From: Eucommia ulmoides
Lineage: Eukaryota; Streptophyta; Magnoliopsida; Garryales; Eucommiaceae
Assembly (NCBI GenBank): GCA_016647705.1
Contig: CM028330.1
Coordinates: 32,638,649-32,702,648 of the forward strand
Reading direction: 5' to 3'
Length of the DNA stretch: 64,000 nt
Position numbers and translations under genes: made by a program. Position 1 is the first letter of the stretch; each line of letters begins with the position of its first letter. Shown here piece after piece: positions 46,281-58,200 of this stretch. The notes beneath the pieces are model-generated. The model did no database searches and was not told the origin of the DNA. It was given only the letters and a program-made list of their open reading frames with translations.

Positions 46281-49200
46281 AAGAAAAGATCAAAATTTTA
46301 TTAATCACCATATCATAAAACCACCAAGGGTTATACCAACTGGTGGAGAATCTGGAGATATATTTTTTTGGGGGGGTGGGGGTGAATAAACCTTTATCCC
46401 AGAAAAGAAGTAATGAAAGCATACAAAAAATTGCCTAGCATAATCAATTCCAGATTTGTCCAGAGGAACTATAGTGGCAGATCACACCAAGTAGATATCT
46501 CCCCGATCCATGATCAATACTCCAATAAGACAGAAAATCAGCTGCTTGATTAGCTTCTCTGTATATGTGAATGGAGTTGAATTAACCAATAGCCACCAAA
46601 TTTTGAATTTGCTGCATGAGGCCCCAAAGCTTGCAGGATATAAGGCCTTTCTTGAATATAATACGAACAAGAACTTGAGAGCCAAGCTGCACCTGAACTC
46701 TAGTAAACCCCCTATCAGTGCAGTGTTGAACCCATGCATAACTGCATGAGTTTCAGCCTACATATTCGTGCAGAACCCAAGCTTAATTCCATATGCAAAC
46801 AATAAATTCTGTTTAAGAGTCTCTTATAGTCCCACCTCATTCGGCTTCACCTGGATTAGCTCGAGAGGCACCATCAGCATTCAACGCAATAAACAGAGGA
46901 GGTGTAGGGATCCAATCAACAATTTTGGGGTTAACTATTTTGTATCTAGAACACTTAATGACCAGGCAATTATCAACTAATTTAGATGGTTTCTGGATAC
47001 AAAAGTTCAAAGTTGCAGCAACATTGGAACAAATTTCTAAAATGATATCCTGAATCTATGTTTTTCGATTGTCAAGGATTATCTTGCATTTAACCAACCA
47101 CAGCTCCCAATGGATCCAACTAGCTGTAATATGAATTACCTTCTTTGAAGCCCAGGGCCAGGATGTAAGCTTGACCATTTAATCAACAAATGCATAACAA
47201 ATGAAGCGTCAACCAACACATGTAAATTTAAACCGAAAAGGACCAAACCTCTTAATATATAGACCCAATTTGTGGGTCTTCAGTGCAGCAAAAATTTTTG
47301 GAAGCCAGCTGAATGCCCTTTTGTTGTATGTTCAGATCAGTTGCAACACAATTCATAAAAACATGCCACAGAAAAACTTAAATTTTATGTGGAGTGAACC
47401 TGTCCCGAAATTAAAAATCACCCATAGACTGCTGCTGCCACCTGACCATCCCCCAGACACTTTTTATACTGAATTCCCAACATTTGTTTGCAACCAAATC
47501 AGTTTGTCTACTTCCTCGTGCAAACATTGATAATGCTGAATTTTTTGAGACAAGCATGAGGAATCAGAGAAATAATTAGTGAAACATTCCACTGGTTATC
47601 CCTTTTGCTATTCCTTACTTTTAAGTTCCTTTCACCTTGAGGCATCAAAAGAGCGACTCCCCAAATGGACTTCTATAACCCAATGGTAGGGCGTAAAATA
47701 CGCCACTACTTACACTCGCAAGTATACGAGGTCTAAGTTTTAGTATAGTGTGATCGTTAAGATCAAGGATTGGTGTCGTTACTTTCGAATACTGCGTTTG
47801 TCGTGATCTAATTTTATCTAGGCGAAAAACAAATGTATTTAATTAATTAAACTAATACAAATATAACCTAAATTAACTATACTAATATGCTAATATGTTT
47901 TAGGGTGAAGAATTGTCTAGGGATTAACGTGTTTACAAATACGTGTTCGATTCCGATTTACTCACGTTTACGTTGTTCGACCTATTTGACAACCTTGGTA
48001 CGTAAACTCCATCGCCATCTCTTCTGAGTGTAAGACGGGGGAATACATGACTTTGAGTCAATGAAGAAGTCCCCCTCAACGTCTTAACGACTCTAGGTCA
48101 CGTGAGTCTCGTCCAGCGTCATTGATTACACACATTCCAACTCCCTCCCGGATTATTGGATCGTCGCGTTGTATTTACCCTATCGATAATCTCCGTTCTA
48201 AAACTCCCTCGCCACCTCTTCCGAGTGTAAGACGAAGGATATAACGCAATTTCGTGTCAACGAAGAAATCTCCCTCAACGTCTTAACGACCTTAGGTCGT
48301 GTGAGTCTTACCCCAACGTCATCGATTGTCCACGATTCAAACCCCGATCGAGTTATAGAATCGTGGCTTTTGTGTACCCTAATCCGAATCCGGGGTTTAT
48401 CAAAACCCCGTATTCTCCATTTATCAATCCAAGCATAATAACCAAACAATACGATAAACACAATCAAACTACGAAGAACAAACATAAACGCAACACCGAA
48501 ATCATCCAAACAACATATTTATAAATTATATGTTAATCCTTACTACAGTCCACATTTAACTCGTGGCCATAGCCGCATATACAATGAAATAACGAGCTAA
48601 ACATGCTCACATGATCCTAATATAAAGAAATAAGGAAAAACAATCGAAGAACTTAGCTTCGTCCGAAGATAAACTGCTAAGAACGCTTAACAATCGATTC
48701 GCCGTCTTCTCCACTTCGGGATGTGAGCTCCACCTCTAAAATTCCTAAATATACCCTTAGATATAGCCTAAGGGGCTAAAAAATGCAAGAGAGCAAGAGA
48801 GAGACCGGAGAAGGGGGAGGAGAGGGGGTATTTATGGCCAAAATATCCTAAAAATATCTAATAATATCTCAAGACTGTGCAGGGGATTTCCGCCTAGGCG
48901 GAGTTAGGTCGGTTCGGCTGATCGCCTAGGCGGTGGACGTGGAAGAACATTCTGTTGGATTTTCGCCTAGGCGGTGGATTTCTCCGCCTAGGCGATCGGC
49001 TGTCAGTAGCCCATCTTCGTTTTCTACTGGATCTTCGCCTAGGCGGTGGTCTGTCAGTAACATTTTGCTCTTTTCTCAGCTTCTTCACCACCTAGGCGGT
49101 GGGTCTGTTTCATATTTTAGCCTCCGAGCTTGTTTATCCACCGTAACTTCGACTCTCTTTGGTTCGATCTCATCGTTTTCGCTTCAATTTCCTATCTTTA

Positions 49201-52200
49201 TGCCCCACACACCTGATTTATACAAAAAATATGAAAACTAATTAAAACATAATAAAAATAACTACAAACGTACTCGAAAATTAACAAATTCGGATTGGAA
49301 ATACGTAGGTAATTTACACCTATCACCCAACTCACCCACCATAAAAGAAACATCTCCCTCCCCAATAAACCATTTTGCATTTTCTTCTACTTGATGGAAA
49401 GTATTCTGAACCCCTTTCCAGACTTGACAGACTGAACCACTGGTCACCATCTACCATCCTCAACATATTTAGCATTCCTTTTTACCATAAATTTTGCCCA
49501 CAGAGTGATCCTCCTTAAATCGCCACCATATCTTGCATTGAAAATCTTGAACAATATCATGGAAGGCTCTGATCCCTAAACCACCCTCATTAATAGGGAG
49601 CATATGTGGTTGCAAGCCTTCCAGTGGAGTTTCTTTCCAGTATCAGATTTTCCCCAGAAACAATCACCACAGATTTGGTTCAGCTCAGAAATGATTTGAT
49701 TGGGAGGGAGTGTGTTTTAAAAGGCACTGCTTGGACATGCCTGGGGCTCGTCCTGCTGCTGGGCGGTCCAAAAACTCCTCACACCTCATAAAAAATGCAC
49801 CAACCCTTTAAGGGATACACTTTTTTTTTTTTTCTTTCTCATTTTGGAGTAAGTTGAGGCTTGAAAGGTTATCTAGTGTTGTTGACATGTTTCACATATT
49901 TCTACGTTTTGACTCTTTTTCTTGGGTACATTAACTCAACTATGTTATTCTATTCATTTTAGTTAATATTGAAGCAACAACTGAACTAGCTAACAAATGC
50001 TTTTAGTATTACGTTTCATTTTTATTATTATTATATTAAAATATTAAAAAAAATAAATCACGAGGCATACGCCTCAGGCCCTGGGTTTTACGCCTCGCCT
50101 CATATGGACTAAAAAGCCTTGCCTTTCACCTTGCCTAGAGACTAACACACATACTCCTTGCCTTGTAGAGACTAAAACGGCTTGCCTGTTAAAACGTTGG
50201 GAGGGACTAACACAAAGAAAATGCAAAAGAAGACTGCTCAGCACACATATAATAAGGGTTATTTTTCCACCTTGGGACAACCATTTTTCTGCCCAACCAT
50301 TCACTTAATTTCTCACCTTTTGAAGCATATTGGATAAAATGATTATTCTCTTTTTCCCAAAAAGTAGAGGGCAACCAAGATACAAAATAGGCCAATCCAC
50401 TCCACTGTATGCTGTGACCTGTGCAATAATCCTTTTTCCTAGCCTCAGAAAGCTTTCGAGAAACATAGAAAGAAGTCGAGAACTCTTTTTCAGGTTCACC
50501 AATATATCTGAGAATTGCTCATATGTCTTCGAAAAATTAAATAACATTCCAAGGAAGATTTCAAACTACTAGAGAAAATGATGACATTATCAACAAAAGC
50601 AAAATGTGAGATAAGAGGACATTCAGATGGACGCGACAAAACAAGTTGAGGGTGAGCATCAAGTAAATGTTTAAATTCTGGAGAGGATTTCCACGGAAAA
50701 GGTCAAGTAAAGCGATGGCTAGGGGGGTCTCCCTTCCTAAGGCCTCTAGAGGAGGAGAAAAAACCTTGAGATTTGCCAATTTATAAGAACTAAGAAATGG
50801 GATGATGAGATATACATCTAAATCAAGTGAATGAAGTGCTCTGAAAATCCAAATTTTCTCAGAACTTTCAGTCATGAAATCCAACAGACCCTCTCATAAG
50901 CATTGGTCGACCACAATCCCACCTCTTTTATGATGGTTGATCCTATATATCATTTCTTGTGCCAATAAAGTATTATTATGAATTACCTGACCCTTCACAC
51001 CACTTTGTTTCTTAGAAATGATTTAGGAGGTAACCCAAAAGGTCTGTCCGCAAGAAGTTCATGTAGACCACATTACATAAAGTGTTAGGTCTTGGATCAA
51101 CACAAGTGGTAGGAGATTTAGTCTTAGGTATCAAAAAATTTGAAGTACTAGAGGAGTTGGGAAAGGTTTCACCTGCAAAAAATGACTTTGCAGCAATGCA
51201 GAGATCCTCCTTGATGATGTCCCAACAGACTTAACAACATAGCCACTGAACTCATCAGGACCAGCTGCAATGTAAGACTTTATACCAAAAACAGTGTTCT
51301 ATATTTCCTCTTCCTTAGGGTATATACTCAGAGCTTGATTGTCCTTCTCAGAAATTGACTGAGGAATCACGCCAAGCGTCTCCGCATCCAACTCAGAAGT
51401 TTTCCCTTCCTGGGTCATTTGCTTCTGAAAATTTTCCACCACCATGTGCCGAAACTTATCACCTCGAGTAATCCACTGCCCATCATCATTTTTAAGTCTG
51501 TGAATCTGTGACCATTGCTTTTTAACTTCCACATAATGATGAAATTATTTTGTATTTTTATCACCCCCCCCTCAGCCACCTGATGCCGTATTTTTGTTTT
51601 AAAAAAAATTCTTCCATGTGCAGCAAATGATTCAGCTTGGCTTCAGCTTGTATAATTTTTTATCTATTGCTTTGGGATCCCTCCCTCATCAGTTCAGCAT
51701 CCCTGACTATAGTTTCATCTTTAACCTCCTTAATATGCTGGAAAACATTCCTGAAAGGCGGATTATTCTACTCCCTAAGAACTGTTTTGAGTTTTTGCAC
51801 TTTCCTCCCCAACTTGCTCATAGGTGGACCAGGAACATGCTCCATCCAATATTCCGTCACAGTTTCAAAATAATGTAGGGCTGATGGCTCCACATATTTT
51901 GAAACCTGAAGACTTGGATTGTTATCTCGCTGAATTCGAAGTTGAATAAGAAAAGGTGCATGATCCGAAGCAGTCCTAGGCCGGTGAGTGTTAGTGAGCC
52001 CCCTAATCTAGTAAAGTCACACTTCATTTAACAAGTGTCTATCCAACCTGTGACATATTCTTGCAAGCCTGTCCCTACCAGTACACCAATTGAATTTACT
52101 CCCGGACCATCGTCCGTCCTCCACACCATGCCCAGCCATCACTGCCCGAATATCCTGAACCCCTAGTCAATTGATCTGCTTACCCCTCATATTTATCTTC

Positions 52201-55200
52201 CGGCCCAACGACTGCATTAAAGTCCTGTTCCCCGACTCCCTCTCCTTAGACACACCAAGGCAAAGAGAATAAATCTGCAAATTGCAATAGAGCCTCCCAC
52301 AGATGCCTCCTCTCCCTCTTTATCATTTGGCATAGATCATAGAGTAACAACAAACAACACCAACATCTTGAGGACAAACCTGATGCCTGAAGGTGTAAAA
52401 CTTGTTCAGTGTCCCCTATCAAAACAATCTCCCAATCATCTCTCCGAAAACACCATATAGAACTACCAGCATTTGACCAGCAGCAAGTAAAACCCAATTT
52501 CCTCTTGTAAAAATCAATTTTATCTTTTCACCATAGGCTCTAAAATTGATCAAAAAGTGACTTTGTGCATCTTGACAATTTTCTTAAGTCCTTGTACTAC
52601 AGAGGGATTAGAAATCCTCCTAATGTAACATATGATGTTACTGATCATCATAAACAAAAGTAACACTTCTATAACCACTCCTTGTCCAAAACTCTGCTGC
52701 TGCTTTTTCTTCCTTCCTTTGCTCTTGTATTGTTTCTAAATATTGGATGAAAAAACATCATCATGATGTCCTCCCTTTAATGATAAATTGAGGTGCTCAA
52801 CTTCTTGGCGGGGCCTTCCACTTTTGTTTCCATAAACCACAAGGTCAGACTCGGAGTGAACTTCTTCCAATTCCTCCTGGGCTTATAAGAACACTCCTCG
52901 GCCTTCCACATCTACTTCATGAGTCTCCTCAATTTTCCCTTCCTCCACACAGTTGGTGTCCAGTTCATCTTCCTCTTGTAGTACTGTGTGTTGGTGTTCC
53001 ATGTCAGTAGCTTCTGGAACAATTTCTGTCTGATTCAGTAGCTGAGTCCTGTGCAGATTGAGCTGAAGCCTCTTCCACTACCTTATTGCCATCTAATTTC
53101 AAAACCTTAACTTCCAGCATAAGCTGATTACTCTTGGCCCCCTTAATTGATTCTTATCTGATTGTTTCCCCTTGTCCAGAACAACCACCTTTGTGGAATC
53201 TGAGTGAATGCCCTCCCTAGCTGATTACTCAACCCTAATCTGACCTTCTTCCTCCCCTTGGAATCATCGTCCATTTCAGCTTCAGAAAATGTCTAAAAAT
53301 TTGCTTCGGAACGAATCTTTGTTGCCGTCTTGTTTCTGTATCAACCTTCACCCCATTCCCATTATCCACCTCCCTTCTACGATTCAGTACTGTACATTGT
53401 TATGCCATTGCCGCAAAGTGCGTACATTATAGGGGCACCCTCTCAAACTGCACTAATTGCCAAAAATCCCCGACTCCCAACCCCAACCTACTCTATCAGG
53501 CCTGGGTTTCAGCAAATCTATCTCAACACAAAAATGAGTCAAGCTGGGTTTGGATAATTCCAAGGTTGCAGAATTCAGTTTCAATGGCTTAGAGAACATT
53601 TGGACAATTGAGAAGATACTACGTGTATTATAAAGTACTAGCAAGTAAGATAAGGACACCCAAACTGGAGCAATGGGAGGTTTCATGTTAACATGGAAAT
53701 TTGTATCCCACTTGAAAATTCTCCTAGGAAAATGAGACATACCAATATTTATTCATCCAATATGCTAGAAATCTTCCTCTTGCTCTAATCGTATCAATAA
53801 ATGCTTCGAATTCATCAGTTCAATCTTAAAGTCAGCCAGTAAACCCAACTGAGTGAAGAATTTATGAATCTTCCATAGTTGGACGTCCATGGGAGAATTT
53901 CCCCATAAGTGCATTTTTCAACGGTACAGCTAAGGCGGCAACATCGTCTTCCGTGAAGTAAACTGCTGGTTCTCCTTTAAATGTCGAACATAGCTTAAGG
54001 TTAATCACAGGGTAATCCATTCGATCTGCCGCAGGCTGAGCGATGGCCAGTGGTCCACTGCAACGATGCGAAGGAAGAGTGCCTAGGGCACAAGATGTGT
54101 CATCCACAGCCGCAAAAGACTCCCCTTCAAGGCTGGAATAGGTTGGAAAAGTTATGAATCTGGTGCGAAAAGGCTGGCGAAGACTGTACGTGGTTGGTCA
54201 GAGACAAGGCCGCTAGAGAATGGAATGTTGGGAGGGTGGGCAACAACAACTTACAAACCGGGACAATGTGGTTAAAAAACTACTAACCAAATGCACTCTA
54301 TGGAAATTTTATAGATCCCTTTTCTAAATCAAATTATTTGTTCCAATAACTCAATCAAACGTTCTCTTATTAACTTCCATTGTTACTTAAACATTTTGAT
54401 ATAAAGTAGCATGTGATTTTTGCAACTGCATTCCAGCAAGCCTATGACCAAAGAAGACGGTAGCACATTGCCATGCATGGCTTTTGCGATCTTTATAGTT
54501 CCAGATCTGCAGCTGAGCAACAATATTTCCTAAAGATACTGATCAAATTATCTCAATCCAAATAAGTTCTGAAGATTGGGGTGGTGGAGGAGTAGGGGAA
54601 ATGTATTGGGCCTTGGGGCATTATTAAAAAATGTGCCCCGCAACCTATTTCATTGTTTGTTTACTCCACTTATATTGTATAACGAAGAGCTGGCAATAAT
54701 TGTCGTCAATCCGTCCATTGGTCGGTGGCCCGACTTATGTTCGTTGAATGGTAAGCGTACTCCCGCTCGGTGCATTTAAATTACCTGTAAATTTTTTGCA
54801 AAAAGTTCCCATATTTTGTACACCTAGCCACATTGTCTTGCCCTTGGGCCCATAGTCCTGTTGCCCCTTGTCTAGGACCAGAGTCGGGTCAGGTCGTGGA
54901 TTAAGAATAGGTCGGTGAACATAGCTTGGTCCTCTAAAGGCACAACCCTCAGTTTGGACATCGTAGGTTGGTCTTCGGTAGGTTTTTTGTACTTAGACTT
55001 ATTCCTAAGTCCTTTTGAGTTCTCCAAATTAAAGTCCATGTAGGGGCCTCTCCACCTTTCAACACTTGACCTTTGGTCGATTCTATGAGATGGCCGGTGC
55101 TCGGTGCATGCCATCAAACCCAATCAGTGCCATGCCCTTGGGTGGACGACCTTGATTTGTCCCCGGGTATGGATTGTTGACCTGTGGAAAGGGTGTTTCC

Positions 55201-58200
55201 ACGCGATTTATCATGAAGACCAGACAATGCACACATAGTTGTTGAAACAGAGTACACTGTAGACATGGCATTGAACAATTCATTGATCGCTAAATTTTTT
55301 ATCCTTGGATGAAATTGGAAACTCCTTTTACATTTTGCAATGGTAGCGCTTGAGGTGTTCAACATTCCAAGGGTGTTTTAGCGGTATGTTGTCTTCAATC
55401 TCCAGATTGTAGGTGTCCGACCTCGTAACACGGGTCACCCTATACGGATCTTCAAAGTTCGATCCTAATTTCCTAGCCCCCTTTTCATGGGTGGTTGGTT
55501 TTGGTCACCGACGTTGAAGGAGCATGGCAGGACATGCCGGTCGTAGTAACGGTCTGTCCACCGCTAGTAGGCCGCCTATTTGGTTTGTGCCTTATCTGGT
55601 TTCTCCTCTAACAAGTCAAGTTTAAGGGCAAACATGGCATCATTTTTGGGGATCCAGGGGAACTACCGTCCTCAGGGTGGGCATCCCGATTTCAGTAGAA
55701 ATGACGGCCTCCAACCCATAGATCATGGTGTACGGGTCTCCCCCTGTCAGTGTCTGGCTCGTTGTGTGGTAAACCCAGAGCACTGTAGGTAGATATCAAC
55801 CTACCTGGCCTTTGATAGGTCCAGGCAACTCTTGACGTTATGCAGGACGGTCTAATTTGTGACCTCGACTTGACCATTTGATTGTTGGTGACTAGGGGAG
55901 GGGAAGTGTGTCTAGATGCCAAGATCCACACAGAATTCGTTGTACAATGAGTTGCCGAATTCGGTTCCGTTGTCGCGAGACAATGACTAGTGGTATCTCA
56001 AACCAATAGACGATATTTGTCTAAGTAAAGTCCTGAATCTTCTTCGTGATGCGGTTTAGGGGGCTCAGCCTCCCACCCATTTTGTGAAGTCGTCAATGGT
56101 GACGACCATGAATTTCTTCTATCCAGTGTCCTGGGGAAATGGGCCCAATAATTCAATTCCCTACTAAGCAAACGTCCAAGGGCTTAGAAATCGGTGCCAA
56201 GATGGTCGGTGGTACGTGGGGGTGGGGCGCAAATGTTTGGCACTTATTGCAATTTTTCACGAATTCTGCAACGTTGTCACCCTGCTACCTGTTGTGGATG
56301 ACCTTGCGTGCTAGAGCTTTGTTCTCAGAATAGTTATCGCACACCCCTTAATGAATCTTCTGTAGGACATATTTAGCTTCCTCAGGTCAGAGACAACGGA
56401 AGTAGGGTCTTAGGTAAGGATTTTCTGTAGAGTAGTCGTCAATCACAGTGTACCTCGTCGCTCGGTATCAAATTGATTTTCTTTTATGCTCGTTTCATAT
56501 CTTATTCTATATTCTATCACTCTCTCCCAAAATTTCATAGTATGGCTTATAAGTTTTATGCCTTGGTAGTTCGCGCAACTTTGAACATCCCTTTTATTTT
56601 TATAGATGAGCATTAAAATACTCCTCTTCCAATCATCTAATGTCCTCAAAATATCATTAAAAAGTCTAGTCAACCACTCTATTCCAATATCTCCCAAACC
56701 TTTCCACACCTCTATTGGGATCTCATCTGGTTCTACTACTCTTTTAATCTTCTTCTTTCTTAGTGCTCTTCTAACTTTCGAAGCCCAGATTTTTGTATGA
56801 AACCTATAAACATTATCTGAAGGTAAACTATGCAACTCTAAATTAGATTCCTCAGCATTGTTCTTATTAAATAAATTATAAAAATAACTTTTTCATCGTT
56901 CCATAATCTTTTCATCTTTCATCAGAACCTTCTTATCATCGTCTTTGATGCACCTGACACTTCCTATATCTCTAGTCTTTCGTTCACGTCATTTAGCGAG
57001 TCTAAATATGTCATTTTCTCCGGCTTTTGTATCTAACTTTTGATACAAATTATCATATGCCCGAAACTTTGATTCTTTAATTACTTTTCTTGCTTCCGTT
57101 TTTGCATGCTTATACTTTTCTTGACTCTTTCTACTCCGACATTTTTGCCATTCTTTATAAGCTATTTTCTTGTCATGAACGGCTTTTTGGACCTCCACAT
57201 TCCACCGCTAACTTTCTTTATATTGTGGTCCCCCTCTTTTGAAAACTCCTAAAACTTCTCTTCCTATCTCTCTAATACGACTCACCATATCACTCTACAT
57301 TTTGTTCACTTTCTCATGTCTCTTCTATAACTCATCATTACTAAATTTATCCTAAAACAATTCCATTTTCTCACCTCTTAGATCTCTCCAACGTATACTT
57401 GCATGCCTACTTATCTTAAAATCCTGTTTCCACCCTTGAAACTTAAAATATGTTACCATCAGTTTATGTTGGGTAGCAAGACTCTCTCTGGGTATGATCT
57501 TACAATCCTTTCATATTAAACAATCTCTTTTTCTAGTAAGGACAAAGTCTATTTGGCTATTCCCCCGTTCACTCTTAAATGTGATAAAGTGTTCATCTCT
57601 TTTCTTAAAACATGTATTCAGAAGAACTAAATCATACGTCACAGTAAAATCTAAAATCATCTCACCCATTGCATTCTTCTCCCCAAATCTATAACCACCA
57701 TGTACTTTCTCGAAAGTTCCCATTTCCTTCTCTACATGTCCATTCAAATCTCCCCCAATAAATATTTTTTCTTGGTTAGGTATATTTTGAAGAACTACGT
57801 TCATATTCTCCCAGAATTCTTGTCTAACATACTCTTGCAATTCAACTTGGGGAGCGTACACACTAATAAAGTTAATAACCTCCTCACCAACCACTGCCTT
57901 CATAACCATTATCATATCTTTAATTCTCTTAATATTGACCACACTATCCTTTAAATCTCTATCTACCATAATATCCACCCTATTCCTATATTTATCTTTT
58001 CCCGTATACCAGAACTTATACCCCATACTATCAATTTCTCTAAACCTCTGTTCAACCCACTTAGTTTCCTGCAAGCAAAGAATATTAATACTCCATCTGC
58101 TCATCACGTTCACCAATTCTCTAGTCTTACCTGTCAAGGTACCTATATTCTAAGTTGCTATCCAAAGCCTATTTACATGGACTAGCTTCTTTATCCACAC

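Larger units (their letters stand above)
46277..54250 (-). mobile_element. L1-type LINE, near full length, interrupted
   Basis: Minus strand. ORF1 (DUF4283 type) from about 54107: VPLKNALMGKFSHGRPTM, then FPRRIFKWDTNFHVN, PPIAPVWVSLSYL and VEIDLLKPRPDRVG (to 53450). ORF2 endonuclease about 52600-51900 (GFTCCWSNAGSSIWCF-like, LWEALLQFADLF), linker and reverse transcriptase about 51880-50310 (QIHRLKNDDGQWITRGD; SGVDWPILYLGCPLLFGKK; NGWAEKWLSQGGKITLI), zinc-binding region 49700-49330, and RNase H about 46920-46440 (LNADGASRANPGEA-like). The 3' end is at about 46277. Both frames carry many stops and shifts, so it is inactive. Removing the two insertions leaves about 5.8 kb, close to full plant L1 length. 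Confidence 0.75.

Noticed and set aside
48890-49098. Possible CRISPR-like array
   Set aside because: The repeats are 10-base palindromes with irregular spacing inside a plant LTR; no cas genes, and CRISPR arrays are prokaryotic.
55580-55792. Plus-strand frame in the gypsy relic
   Set aside because: The minus strand carries the recognisable integrase motifs, so this is its shadow.
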